Counted from the first letter of the stretch, positions 34,626 through 43,354 are shown. The stretch is DNA of 64,000 bases from Raineyella sp964402325 (GCA_964402325.1 CAYOBI010000001.1:90567-154566), one strand, 5' to 3'. Notes: generated by a model from the sequence alone, not told the origin. Program-made: numbers and translations.

Positions 34626-35317
34626 TGTCCCCGATCCTGTCGCTGCGGGACATCCACAAGACCTACTCCAACGGCTCGATCTCCCTGGAAGCACTGCGCG
34701 GCATCGACCTGGACATCGAGGAGGGCGACTACGTCGCCATCATGGGTCCCTCCGGCAGCGGCAAGTCGACACTGATGCACATCCTCGGCTGCCTCGACAT
34801 CGCCACCTCGGGACGCTACGAGCTGGCCGGCCGCGACGTCAGCACGCTGTCCGAGCGGGAGCTGGCGGAGGTCCGCAACCGCTCCATCGGCTTCGTCTTC
34901 CAGCAGTTCAACCTGCTGCCCGGCATGACCGCCCAGCAGAACGTCGAACTGCCGCTGGTCTACGCCGGGGTCGGCCGGGCCGAGCGGACCGCGCGGGCGC
35001 ACGAGGTGCTCGCCGCCGTCGGGCTGGCCGACCGGACCGCCCACCGGCCCGGCGAGCTGTCGGGTGGCCAGCAGCAGCGCGTCTCGATCGCCCGGGCGCT
35101 GGTCAACAACCCGGACATCCTGCTCGCCGACGAACCGACCGGCAATCTCGACTCCGCCTCGACCGAGGACGTCCTCGACCTGCTCTCCGGCCTGCACTCC
35201 CGCGGCCGGACGATCATCCTGATCACCCACGAGCACGACGTGGCGCTGCGGTCGGTGCACCAGTACTCGATCCGCGACGGCCTGCTGGGCCCGCTCGAGA
35301 CCGGGGCCCTGGCATGA
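34625..35317 (+). CDS. ABC transporter ATPase, MacB/LolD type
   Basis: A 230-residue nucleotide-binding subunit. Walker A is GPSGSGKST, the Q-loop is FQQFNLLPGMTA, the signature is LSGGQQQR, Walker B is ILLADEPTGNLD, and the H-loop is ITHEHD. Phe-Asn-Leu-Leu after the Q-loop is characteristic of the MacB/LolD/FtsE group. Its ATG overlaps the adaptor stop by one base, and its own stop overlaps the permease start (ATGA), so the three genes form a coupled operon. Confidence 0.95.
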   Translation: MSPILSLRDIHKTYSNGSISLEALRGIDLDIEEGDYVAIMGPSGSGKSTLMHILGCLDIATSGRYELAGRDVSTLSERELAEVRNRSIGFVFQQFNLLPGMTAQQNVELPLVYAGVGRAERTARAHEVLAAVGLADRTAHRPGELSGGQQQRVSIARALVNNPDILLADEPTGNLDSASTEDVLDLLSGLHSRGRTIILITHEHDVALRSVHQYSIRDGLLGPLETGALA

Positions 35318-36543
35318 TGGCGTTCCGCGAGACGCTGCGGACCGCGATCACCGCGATCCTCGGCCGCAAGATGCGCTCGGCCCTGACGATGCTGGGCATC
35401 CTGATCGGCATCGCCGCGGTGATGCTCACCGTCGGCCTCGGCCAGGGCGCCCAGGCCCAGATCACCGGACAGATCAACGCGCTGGGCTCCAACCTGCTGA
35501 TCGTCACCCCCGGCAGCACCACCAGCCTGACCGGCGTACGCGGCGGTGCCGGCAGCGCCACCACGCTGACCCTGGACGACGCCACCATGCTGGCGGACCG
35601 TACGGTCGCCCCCGACATCCAGGCGGTGGCCCCGGTGGTCCAGACCTCGACGTCCGTCGTGGCCGACGGGAACAACTGGACGACCCAGGTGATCGGGTCC
35701 ACCCCGGACTGGACCACGGTTCGGGCCCGGACGGTCACCGAGGGTCGCTTCTTCACCGCTGACGAGAACGCCGCCCAGGCACCGGTCGCGGTGATCGGGA
35801 CGACGACGGCGACCAACCTCTTCGGGACCCGCTCACCGGTCGGCCAGACGATCCAGGTGCAGGGCGCGACGCTGACCGTCGTGGGCGTGCTGAACACCGC
35901 CGGCAGCTCCCTCACCGGTGACCAGGACGACCAGGTGATCGTCCCGATCGCGACCTTCACCCAGCGGATCGAGGGCACGACCGGCCTGACCGTGTCGACC
36001 ATCTACATCTCGGCGGCGGGCCAGGACGCCCTGTCGGCGGCCTACCAGGAGACGGACGCAGCCCTCAACACCGCGCACCGCACCACGCCGGACACCGCCG
36101 ACTTCTCCGTCGCCTCCCAGCAGACGCTGGTCAACACGGTGGCCACCACCACCCAGACGCTCACCGCCCTGCTCGGCAGCGTGGCGGCCATCTCGCTGCT
36201 CGTCGGCGGCATCGGGGTGATGAACATCATGCTGGTGTCGGTCACCGAGCGGACCCGGGAGATCGGCCTGCGCAAGGCGCTCGGCGCCACCCCGGCGGCG
36301 ATCCTGCGCCAGTTCCTCACCGAGGCCAGCCTGCTCGGCTTGATGGGTGGCCTGGCCGGCGTGCTGCTCGGGATCGGCGGGGCCGCGGTCCTCTCCCAGG
36401 TGGTGAAGTTCCAGGTCACCCCGTCGTGGCCCGCCACCCTGGTCGCCCTGGTGGTCTCGCTGCTGATCGGCGTGGTCGCCGGGGTCTATCCCGCCGCGCG
36501 GGCCGCCCGGCTCGCGCCGATCGACGCCCTGCGGACCGAGTGA
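35314..36543 (+). CDS. MacB-like ABC transporter permease
   Basis: A 409-residue permease. One N-terminal helix (MLGILIGIAAVMLTVGLGQG) is followed by a large extracytoplasmic MacB periplasmic-core domain (residues about 55-270). Three C-terminal helices carry the GVMNIMLVSVTERTREIGLR signature that couples to the ATPase. MacB-type pumps are mechanotransmitters rather than classical transporters. ATG 35314 overlaps the ATPase TGA; the next codon is also ATG. Part of the adaptor-ATPase-permease-adaptor operon. Confidence 0.93.
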   Translation: MMAFRETLRTAITAILGRKMRSALTMLGILIGIAAVMLTVGLGQGAQAQITGQINALGSNLLIVTPGSTTSLTGVRGGAGSATTLTLDDATMLADRTVAPDIQAVAPVVQTSTSVVADGNNWTTQVIGSTPDWTTVRARTVTEGRFFTADENAAQAPVAVIGTTTATNLFGTRSPVGQTIQVQGATLTVVGVLNTAGSSLTGDQDDQVIVPIATFTQRIEGTTGLTVSTIYISAAGQDALSAAYQETDAALNTAHRTTPDTADFSVASQQTLVNTVATTTQTLTALLGSVAAISLLVGGIGVMNIMLVSVTERTREIGLRKALGATPAAILRQFLTEASLLGLMGGLAGVLLGIGGAAVLSQVVKFQVTPSWPATLVALVVSLLIGVVAGVYPAARAARLAPIDALRTE

Positions 36544-36619
36544 GGGGCGTACGGAGATGAGCCCACGCAATCGTCGAGCTCGTAGCGGTCGAGGACGCAA
36601 CGGTCGAGGAGGAAGCACG

Positions 36620-38317
36620 ATGAACCGACGCCGGATGGTGGTCGCCGGGACGGTGGCCGTGGTGGTGATCGGCGGCGCCGTCACGGCGTACGCCCTTACC
36701 TCGGCCGGCTCTTCCGCCGCCGACCGCTACCGCACCACGACGGCCACCCGCAGCGACCTGACCGCGACGGTCAGCCTCAGCGGTTCGCTGACCCACGTCG
36801 ACGCGGTCACCGCGAGCTTCCCGGCTGCCGGCACCGTCACCTCGGTGTCGGTGCACGCCGGCCAGCAGGTGAAGGCCGGCGACCTGCTGGCCACGATGGA
36901 CACCACGCCGCTCCGGGCCGCCCTGCTGGAGGCCCAGTCGCAGGTGGCCGCCGCCCAACTGGCGATCGAGCAGGACCGTAACGCCATCAACGCCGCCGCC
37001 TCCGCGTCGGCCGCGGCGACCACCGGTGCCCAGGCCACCACGCAGGCGTCGGCAGCATCCCAGGCCTCGGCGGCCGCGGTGACCCAGGCCCGGACCGGCG
37101 CGACCGGTGGCACCGCCGGCACCGGGTCGACGGGGAAGAGCACCGCCTCCCAGGCCGAGATCGACAAGGCCCTTGCCGCGGTGACCCAGGCCCAGAAGAC
37201 CGTCGACGGCTCCTGCCAGGGACTGCTGTCGGGCCTGGGCCAAGGGACGGGCGCCCCGTCCGGCCAGAAGGCTGCCACCACCGTCGCCGACCTCCCCGGC
37301 AGCCCCCCGGCGAGTGTCTCGGCGTCGGCCACCCCGAGTGCGACCCCCACCCCGACGCCCACGGCAGCACCGACCACGACGCCGCTCGCCGCCTGCATGG
37401 ACGCCCTGCAGAACCTCAGCGCGACCCAGCACAGGGCTGCGACCGTGCTCGACTCGGCGGCGGCCGCACTCGCCCAGCAGGCCACGCCGTCCGGGACCCC
37501 GACCACCGGTGCCCGGACGACCACCAGCGGCACGACCGGGAGGACCGGCAGCGGCACGGCCGCCCAGTCCGGCCAGACCAGCGGCACGTCGTCACCCCAG
37601 GCGAAGCTGCTCGCCGACCAGGGCACCCTGGCGGTCGCCCAGCAACAGCAGACCCAGGCCCAGAACAACCTTGACGGCGCCTCCCTCACCGCGCCGATCA
37701 GCGGCGTCGTCGGCGCCGTCGACATCTCCGCCGGCAACCGCGCCACGCCGACCAAGGGCATCGTGGTCATCGGGCCCGGAGCGGCCCAGGTGGACGCCAC
37801 CGCCTCCCTCACCGACCTGCAGCAGGTGGCGGTCGGCGACCAGGTCCAGGTCCGGACGGTCGGCTCCTCGACCACGCTCGACGGCACCCTGACCGCTGTC
37901 GGTGCCCTGCCCTCGAGCGGGGCCGGGACCGAGGCGCCGTCCTACCCGGTGGTGGTCACCGTGCCCAGCGGTGCCGGCGGTCTGCCGGAGGGGGCACCCT
38001 CCACCGCCTCCATCGTGACCACCTCGCTGAAGAGCGCCCTGGTCATCCCGGCCTCGGCCCTCACCACCACGTCGACCGGGGCAACCCAGGTGACGACCCT
38101 GGGCGACAACGGCACCCGTACCGTCGACGTGTCGGTCGGTGCCCGGGGCCAGGGCCGGGTCCAGATCCTCAGCGGGATCAGCGGCTCCGACGTCGTCGTG
38201 CTGGCCGACCGGACGGCGCCCCTGCCCGCCACCAACCTGACCAACGCCCGCAACGCGTTCCGCCCCGGCGGCGCGAACAGCGCCCCGGCCGCGACGAGCG
38301 TGGCCAGCCCGCGCTGA
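36620..38317 (+). CDS. Second MacA/HlyD-type adaptor with an expanded coiled-coil region
   Basis: A 565-residue membrane-fusion protein with one N-terminal helix (VVAGTVAVVVIGGAVTAYAL). A lipoyl half follows (SFPAAGTVTSVSVHAGQQVKAG), then a very long Ala/Thr/Gln/Ser-rich stretch (residues about 115-360) where the alpha-hairpin belongs. The second lipoyl half is LTAPISGVVGAVDISAGN, followed by a beta-barrel and C-terminal region. GAGGAGGAAG upstream makes the ATG at 36620 more likely than the ATG at 36557. Two adaptors for one ATPase/permease pair is unusual. The insert holds two Cys far apart and could form a disulfide-stabilised extension. Confidence 0.85.
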   Translation: MNRRRMVVAGTVAVVVIGGAVTAYALTSAGSSAADRYRTTTATRSDLTATVSLSGSLTHVDAVTASFPAAGTVTSVSVHAGQQVKAGDLLATMDTTPLRAALLEAQSQVAAAQLAIEQDRNAINAAASASAAATTGAQATTQASAASQASAAAVTQARTGATGGTAGTGSTGKSTASQAEIDKALAAVTQAQKTVDGSCQGLLSGLGQGTGAPSGQKAATTVADLPGSPPASVSASATPSATPTPTPTAAPTTTPLAACMDALQNLSATQHRAATVLDSAAAALAQQATPSGTPTTGARTTTSGTTGRTGSGTAAQSGQTSGTSSPQAKLLADQGTLAVAQQQQTQAQNNLDGASLTAPISGVVGAVDISAGNRATPTKGIVVIGPGAAQVDATASLTDLQQVAVGDQVQVRTVGSSTTLDGTLTAVGALPSSGAGTEAPSYPVVVTVPSGAGGLPEGAPSTASIVTTSLKSALVIPASALTTTSTGATQVTTLGDNGTRTVDVSVGARGQGRVQILSGISGSDVVVLADRTAPLPATNLTNARNAFRPGGANSAPAATSVASPR

Positions 38318-38344
38318 CGGCCGCCGGTCGGATGCACCGGCGAC

Positions 38345-38869
38345 TCAGGGGATCCGGTCCAGCGGCCAGTGCTGTCCCGTCCCGCTGTCGATCAGGGCGG
38401 CCCGGACGACGCTCACGGTGAGCGGCAGGGCATCCGACACCGCCCGGGCGACGAGGGGCAGCTGGGCCTCCTTGGCCCGGGTCGCCAGCGACACGTGGGG
38501 CACCCAGGACCCGAGGGTGTAGTGCCGGTGCAGGACCGCCCCGGCGCCGGCGACCGCCGCGGCGACAGCCTCCTGGCGGCGGGCGACCTCGGCGGTCACC
38601 GAGGCGGCGAGCGCTGCCCGGCCACGGGAGAAGGCCAGCATGCCGTGGAACTCCAGTGGGAACGGCCCACCGTCCGGCAGCGCCGCGACCCGCTCCTGCA
38701 CGGCTTCCAGATCCCACTGCACCGCCACCGCGTACGACAGGTGGGGCAGGTGCTGGCCGTGGGTGTGGGTGAGCAGTGTCGGGACGCCGCCGGCCTCGAG
38801 CCGGGTCCAGATCTCACGGACGGCGCGATCCCCCTCGTGGTCGAAGAGCAGGCACACCGCGAGGGACAT
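38345..38869 (-). CDS. 2'-5' RNA ligase-like (2H phosphoesterase) protein
   Basis: A 174-residue protein with two His-x-Ser/Thr motifs, HLPHLSYAV (about residues 41-49) and WVPHVSLATR (about residues 124-133), as in the 2H phosphoesterase superfamily. It is a distant relative of ThpR at 28321. The substrate is unknown; small-molecule or RNA cyclic phosphates are possible. ATG 38869 lies just before the first beta strand. The gene is convergent with the adaptor gene and 55 bases downstream of the dioxygenase-like gene on the same strand. Confidence 0.78.
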   Translation of the reverse strand: MSLAVCLLFDHEGDRAVREIWTRLEAGGVPTLLTHTHGQHLPHLSYAVAVQWDLEAVQERVAALPDGGPFPLEFHGMLAFSRGRAALAASVTAEVARRQEAVAAAVAGAGAVLHRHYTLGSWVPHVSLATRAKEAQLPLVARAVSDALPLTVSVVRAALIDSGTGQHWPLDRIP

Positions 38870-38924
38870 GGCCCCATCATCCACTGCCGGCCCCATCGCG
38901 GGCAGGCGGTCGGGCCGGCGGCCC

Positions 38925-39815
38925 TCAGAGGTTGGTGGCGTCCGCCGGTGCCTCGGTCGACATCGTCTGCCCGGCGCTGAGGCGCTGGTCCACGTCGCAG
39001 TGCAGGCCCAGGGTGTACGCGGTCATCGACAGGGACCCGAACGCGTAGCCGTCCACCAGCACCTCGGGCGCGCTGCCGGCCGCCGCGGCGAGCCCGCCGA
39101 GGTAGAGCAGCGGCAGGAAGTGGTCGGGCGTGGGTACGGAGGCCGCGAAGTCGGCGTGGTCGACCAGTCCGGGCAGCCCGGCCGGGTCCCCCAGCACCAA
39201 GGACCGGACGTCGTCGTCGAACCGGCGGGCCCAGTCGAAGCCGTGGTCGGGCTGCTTCCAGTCGACGGCGCGGAGGTTGTGCACGACGTTGCCGCTGGCC
39301 AGCACCAGGACCCCGCTGGCGCGCAGCGCGGCCAGTCGGGCGCCGAGGGCGAGGTGGTACTCGAGCGGCTTGCCCGCGTTGACGCTCAACTGCACCACCG
39401 GGATGTCCGCGTCGGGGAACGCGTGCACGAGCACCGACCAGGCGCCGTGGTCGATGCCCCAGGAATCGCGGTCCGCGCCGACCCACATCGGGTGCACCGC
39501 GTCGGCGACCTCGGTCGCCAGCCCGGGCAGCCCGGATGCCGGGTAGTCGACCTCGAACAGCCGCTGCGGGAAGCCGAAGAAGTCGTGGATGGTCCGGGGC
39601 TTCGGCATGGCGGTGACGGCGGTCGCCTGGATGTACCAGTGCGCGGACACGACCAGGATCGCCCTGGGTCGCGGCACCGCCTTCCCGAAGGCTCGCCAGG
39701 CCCCGCTGTAGCGGTTCACCTCGAGCGCGTTCATCGGGGTGCCGTGCCCCACGAACGCGGCGGGCATCACCTCCGGGCGTACGTCTGCTGCGGCCGGGGC
39801 GCCGGGCGGGGACAC
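38925..39815 (-). CDS. DODA-type (YgiD-like) extradiol dioxygenase family protein
   Basis: A 296-residue class III (LigB-fold) non-haem metal enzyme. Probable metal ligands and active-site residues lie in AAFVGHGTPMNAL (His near residue 24), VSAHWYIQ (His near 60), GIDHGAWSVL and SGNVVHNLRAVDW. This matches the E. coli YgiD group, which opens the catechol ring of DOPA in vitro; the physiological substrate is unknown. The C-terminus ends with STEAPADATNL. It is divergent from the small membrane protein gene at 39857. Confidence 0.88.
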   Translation of the reverse strand: MSPPGAPAAADVRPEVMPAAFVGHGTPMNALEVNRYSGAWRAFGKAVPRPRAILVVSAHWYIQATAVTAMPKPRTIHDFFGFPQRLFEVDYPASGLPGLATEVADAVHPMWVGADRDSWGIDHGAWSVLVHAFPDADIPVVQLSVNAGKPLEYHLALGARLAALRASGVLVLASGNVVHNLRAVDWKQPDHGFDWARRFDDDVRSLVLGDPAGLPGLVDHADFAASVPTPDHFLPLLYLGGLAAAAGSAPEVLVDGYAFGSLSMTAYTLGLHCDVDQRLSAGQTMSTEAPADATNL

Positions 39816-39856
39816 TGGTCCTACATCCCGTTGCAGCCATCCGGAAAGGCACGGTC

Positions 39857-40147
39857 ATGCATGTCCTTCCCCGCACCACCATCGGCAAGTGGTCCCTCGG
39901 CATGCTGATCGTGGTCCTCCTCTACCCGTTGTACTGGTCGGTCTTCCTGGCCATCCCCGACACCTTGCGTCCCGTCCAGATCGCCGTCGGGCTCGTCATC
40001 GTCGCGCTGGCCCTCGGGTCCGTGGTGCTCGCCGGCGTGGCCGTCTTCCGACAGCAGGACCGGTCTCTCGTGCTGTACGTCCTCGGAGGGCTCACGTCGC
40101 TGGGGGTACTGCTCTTCGCGATCGGCGAGGTCGTAGTGCCCCACTGA
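39857..40147 (+). CDS. Small hypothetical membrane protein
   Basis: A 96-residue protein with three predicted helices: SLGMLIVVLLYPLYWSVFLA, QIAVGLVIVALALGSVVLAG and LVLYVLGGLTSLGVLLFAIG. It has a basic N-terminus and a short C-terminal tail. An AAGG-like site lies 8 bases upstream. I do not recognise a family. The gene stands alone between two unrelated genes. Confidence 0.65.
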   Translation: MHVLPRTTIGKWSLGMLIVVLLYPLYWSVFLAIPDTLRPVQIAVGLVIVALALGSVVLAGVAVFRQQDRSLVLYVLGGLTSLGVLLFAIGEVVVPH

Positions 40148-40271
40148 CCCGCGTTCCCGCTCCCCGGTGCCCTGCCGGTCGGGCCGACACCAGGAGTGCC
40201 TGGCTGCTTCGGTGGACCCGATCCGGCTCGGACGGCCCCCCTCCTCGACGCCGAGCGACTAGCGTCGGACC

Positions 40272-40739
40272 ATGAGGATCGCGATGGCGAACGACCATGC
40301 CGGCACCACGCTGAAGAACGAGATCGCGGCCTGGCTGCGGACCCAGGGCCACGAGGTGGTGGACTTCGGGGCGTACGACGAAGCGCCCTGTGACCTGCCC
40401 GACCACGTGTACCCTGCTGCCCTCGCCCTGGCCCGGGGGGAGGTGGAGCGGGCGATCCTCGTCGACGGCGTCGGGTACGGCAGCGCGATGATCGCCAACA
40501 AGGTCCCCGGGGTGTTCGCGGCCGTCGCCCAGGACCCGTTCTGCGCGACGCTGGCCCGGTCCCACTCCGACACCAACTGCCTCTGCCTTGGCGGCAAGAT
40601 CATCGGCTCGGCGCTCGCGATGGAGATCGTTCGGGCCTGGATGACGACCGACTGGCTCGGGACGACCGAGGAGAAGTACGCCCGCCGGGTGGCGAAGGTC
40701 GCCGAGATCGACGCCCGGCACCTGCCCCGGCTGCAGTAG
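40272..40739 (+). CDS. RpiB/LacA/LacB-family sugar-phosphate isomerase with atypical active site
   Basis: A 155-residue protein with the RpiB fold: an N-terminal NDHAGTTLKNEIAAWL, DFGAY, a central loop, and ARSHSDTNCLCLGGKIIG, which contains the conserved His-x-x-x-Asn substrate-binding residues. Where RpiB enzymes have CGTGIG (catalytic Cys) or the actinobacterial GGSGNGE (catalytic Glu), this one reads VDGVGYGSAM with Asp65 at the Cys position. It may be a subgroup that isomerises a different sugar phosphate with another base, or may lack isomerase activity. It is convergent with the TetR gene. Confidence 0.82.
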   Translation: MRIAMANDHAGTTLKNEIAAWLRTQGHEVVDFGAYDEAPCDLPDHVYPAALALARGEVERAILVDGVGYGSAMIANKVPGVFAAVAQDPFCATLARSHSDTNCLCLGGKIIGSALAMEIVRAWMTTDWLGTTEEKYARRVAKVAEIDARHLPRLQ

Positions 40740-40749
40740 GTGGTGCCGA

Positions 40750-41430
40750 TCAGGTCGGCAGGCCGGCCCGGGCGGACTGCCAGCCCGTCTCGTGGAGCCG
40801 GCCGAAGGCCGCCAGCAGCAGGTCGAGGGTGAACTCGAACTCGTACTGCTCGTCGCAGTGCCCCCCGGACGCCTCGAACATCGCCACGATGCTCGGGTAG
40901 CGGCGCCGGACCTCGCCGATCATCGCCTGCTGCCCCGCTGCGTCGTCGGGGAGCGCGAGCGCGTCGGGGTCGTCGAAGGCCTCGGGGCTGAAGCCCCAGA
41001 TCCGGTGGCCCAGGGCGTGCATCACGTGGTGGGTGAGATCGGCGGAGAAGCCCCCGGCGAGGAACTCCCCCGACAGCGAGTCCATGTACGCCAGGACGGT
41101 GGGCGTGCGGGTCGTCCGCGACTCGATCGCCCGACGGGCCCACGGGTGGGCCAGCAGCACCCGGCGGGCGGACAGGATCCGCCCGCGCACCGCCTGCCGC
41201 CAGTCGGTGCCGCCGGGGGGGTCGTACATGTCGATCAGGGTGTCGATCATCCCGCCGAGGAGGTCGTCCTTGTTGGCGACGTGCTTGTAGAGCGCCATCG
41301 GGACCACGTCCAGCCGGGCCGCGAGGTGGCGCATGCTGACCGCCTCCAACCCCTCGGCGTCGGCGAGGGCGACCGCCTCCCGCAGCGCCCGGTCACGCGT
41401 CAACGGCTGACGGGGTGCGGTGGCGGCCAT
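40750..41430 (-). CDS. TetR family repressor (TetR_C-type ligand domain)
   Basis: A 226-residue regulator. The N-terminal helix-turn-helix occupies residues about 10-55 (ALREAVALADAEGLEAVSMR, then LDVVPMALYKHVANKDDLL), and an all-helical ligand-binding domain follows. The DNA-recognition segment ALYKHVANKDDLL is typical of the TetR_C subgroup. The gene overlaps the end of the DUF4386 gene by 38 bases and runs in the same direction. It therefore sits in one operon behind the paired GGTGTACG palindromes, a probable autoregulated unit. Confidence 0.9.
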   Translation of the reverse strand: MAATAPRQPLTRDRALREAVALADAEGLEAVSMRHLAARLDVVPMALYKHVANKDDLLGGMIDTLIDMYDPPGGTDWRQAVRGRILSARRVLLAHPWARRAIESRTTRTPTVLAYMDSLSGEFLAGGFSADLTHHVMHALGHRIWGFSPEAFDDPDALALPDDAAGQQAMIGEVRRRYPSIVAMFEASGGHCDEQYEFEFTLDLLLAAFGRLHETGWQSARAGLPT

Positions 41431-42103
41431 GCGGACCAGCGTATCCGGCCGGGCCCTGCTCCTCGTCGGACGTCGGCCGGGGGGTCCAGCCCCGGACGAC
41501 GAGCCACACGCCCAGGCTGAACTCCCACACCGCGATGGGCAGCGCGCTGAGGGCCCCGAGAGCCGACACCTGCGTCCAGGCTCCCAGCATCACCCCGGCC
41601 GAGGAGGCCAGCAGCAGGGGCGCACCGACCAGTCCGATCGCGGGGATGACCCGTGGCACCAGTCGGGCCCGGAACAGCACCGTGCCGAGCATCAGGGCGT
41701 TGACGGCCGCCATCACTGCCGGCCCGAGCAGGAACGTCTGGTCGTGCAGGGCGACGAGGGCGACGCGTACGGTCGGGGTGGTGGTGCCGGCGGCGTCGAG
41801 CCGGACCAGTGACAGCACCGTCACCACGCCGACGAGGATCAGGCCCGCCTCGAGCAGGCGCGACGCGACGAAGCCGAGCGCCAGGGTCTCACCGTGGCGC
41901 CGGGTGACGGGGTACAGGGTCACCGCGGTCCCGACGCAGGCGAGCGCGAGCAGGACCTCGAGGATCGTCCCCCAGACGGCGGCGGTGGGCCCGCTCCCCT
42001 GCTGCAGGAACGGCGTCTTGAGCGCCAGCGCCGGGATCGAGGTGACGAAGGTGACGAGATAGAGGATGCCGCCCGCCAGGGCGTGCTGTCGGTCCGTGGT
42101 CAT
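41393..42103 (-). CDS. DUF4386 membrane protein
   Basis: A 236-residue membrane protein with six to seven helices. It starts MTTDRQHALAGGILYLVTFV, the usual opening of DUF4386 proteins, and ends in a Pro-rich cytosolic tail whose coding sequence overlaps the start of the TetR gene. TCGGGAGG just upstream sets the ATG at 42103. Function unknown. Such genes are often paired with a TetR or MarR regulator, and here the promoter carries two near-identical operators. Induction by an unknown ligand, possibly a drug or solvent, is the likely theme. Confidence 0.8.
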   Translation of the reverse strand: MTTDRQHALAGGILYLVTFVTSIPALALKTPFLQQGSGPTAAVWGTILEVLLALACVGTAVTLYPVTRRHGETLALGFVASRLLEAGLILVGVVTVLSLVRLDAAGTTTPTVRVALVALHDQTFLLGPAVMAAVNALMLGTVLFRARLVPRVIPAIGLVGAPLLLASSAGVMLGAWTQVSALGALSALPIAVWEFSLGVWLVVRGWTPRPTSDEEQGPAGYAGPHGRHRTPSAVDA

Positions 42104-42123
42104 GATGCCTCCCGAGTCGACCA

Positions 42124-42175
42124 GGTGTACGGCGTACACCAGCAACGTCTTCAGGGTAGGTGTACGCCGTACACC
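42124..42175. promoter_or_regulatory. Paired TetR operators upstream of the DUF4386-tetR operon
   Basis: Two 17-bp perfect palindromes, GGTGTACGGCGTACACC (42124-42140) and GGTGTACGCCGTACACC (42159-42175). They are exact reverse complements of each other with centres 35 bp apart, and lie 21 and 56 bp before the DUF4386 start. Binding of two TetR dimers would cover the promoter. Confidence 0.85.
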
Positions 42176-42202
42176 GAGTCAACCGTGCGCACGGAAGAAC
42201 AG

Positions 42203-42240
42203 CACCGCGGCCGCGACCCGGAGGGGGTGCGGCCGCGGTG
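42203..42240 (-). terminator. Terminator of osmC
   Basis: A perfect 12-bp stem CACCGCGGCCGC / GCGGCCGCGGTG with a 14-base loop, starting 20 bases after the osmC stop. It separates osmC from the DUF4386 promoter. Confidence 0.75.
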
Positions 42241-42259
42241 ACGTCGCGAGGGGTGCGGT

Positions 42260-42685
42260 TCAGGCGATGACCAGTTCCTTCGGGACCGCCGCCAGGGCCT
42301 GGGAGACCGGGCAGTTCACCCGGGCCCACTCGGCCTTCGCGGCGAAGTCCTCGGCGCTGAGGCCAGGGACCTCGCCGTGCACGGTGAGGGTGATGCCGGT
42401 GATGCCGGTGCCGGGCAGGAAGGTCACCGCGGCCCGGGTGTCGAGGGACGAGGGATCATGGCCGTCCTGGGCCAGCGCGTTGCTGAGCGCCATGCTGTAG
42501 CAACTCGCCAGGGCCGCGGCGATCAACTCCTCGGGGTTGGTGGTGCCTGTGCCGGCCTCTGCTCGCGCGGCCCAGGACACGTCGAAGGCGGCGACGCCGG
42601 AGGTCTCCAGCTCCGTGTGTCCCTTGCCGTCGAAGAGGTTGCCCTCCCAGTGGGTGCTGGCCGTGCTGACAGTCGGGTTCGCCAT
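42260..42685 (-). CDS. osmC: OsmC-type peroxiredoxin
   Basis: A 141-residue thiol peroxidase reducing organic hydroperoxides. The two reactive cysteines are present: Cys62 in ALASCYSMAL and Cys125 in VNCPVSQAL. WEGNLFDGKGHTELE and NPEELIAAALASC are typical of the OsmC rather than the Ohr branch. AAGGAG lies 8 bases before the ATG. A good terminator follows. No regulator gene is adjacent that clearly belongs to it. Confidence 0.9.
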   Translation of the reverse strand: MANPTVSTASTHWEGNLFDGKGHTELETSGVAAFDVSWAARAEAGTGTTNPEELIAAALASCYSMALSNALAQDGHDPSSLDTRAAVTFLPGTGITGITLTVHGEVPGLSAEDFAAKAEWARVNCPVSQALAAVPKELVIA

Positions 42686-42853
42686 GGGAATGCTCCTTGG
42701 TGTCGGAGGTGCCTGTGAGGTCACCCTAATCCGGCGGCCGCGTTCCGGACAGGGGTTCGCCGGGCCGGGCCCCCGGCACCCCCCGGAGTACGCATTCCCC
42801 TGCCCGGCCGGCCCGCCCCGGCCGATACTGGGGAGGTCGCGAGGAGGTGCGTC

Positions 42854-43318
42854 ATGAAGGTCCCCCATGCCAGCCTGACCCGGACCGTCCGGGTCACCAG
42901 CCCCGAGTTCACCGACGGCGGCCCGATCCCGCTGCGGTTCACCTGCCAGGGGCAGGGCCTCTCCCCCGCCTTCGCCTGGTCCGGGGTCCCCGCCCGCGCC
43001 GTCTCGCTCGCAGTGGTGGTCAGCGATCCCGACGCCCCGCACGGCCCGTTCGTCCACTGGCTGGTGACCGGACTGCCCGCCCGGAACGGTGGCTTCCGGG
43101 AAGGCAGCGCCCCACCGGGCGGCCACGAGATGCCCAACAGCGCCCGTACGCCCGGGTGGTACGCCCCCTGCCCGCCCAGCGGCACCCACCGGTACGTGTT
43201 CGCCGTCCACGTCCTGGATGCCGCGGTCCGGGGCGCCTCCAGCCAACACGCGCTCGACGAGATCGGTGAGCACACGGTGGCCTGGGGCAGCGTCACCGGC
43301 CTGGTCCGGGCCCACTGA
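42854..43318 (+). CDS. YbhB/YbcL-type PEBP family protein
   Basis: A 154-residue cytosolic phosphatidylethanolamine-binding-protein-fold protein. Typical elements are DGGPIPLRFTCQGQGLSPAF, VVSDPDAPHGPFVHWLVTGL (the conserved DPDAP and HW ligand pocket), and a C-terminal GTHRYVFAVHVLDAAV. The role of bacterial members is poorly known. GAGGAGG sits 6 bases upstream. It is divergent from osmC. Confidence 0.9.
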   Translation: MKVPHASLTRTVRVTSPEFTDGGPIPLRFTCQGQGLSPAFAWSGVPARAVSLAVVVSDPDAPHGPFVHWLVTGLPARNGGFREGSAPPGGHEMPNSARTPGWYAPCPPSGTHRYVFAVHVLDAAVRGASSQHALDEIGEHTVAWGSVTGLVRAH

Positions 43319-43354
43319 CGCGGATCCGTGCCCGCTGGCACGAAGGAGATGCCC

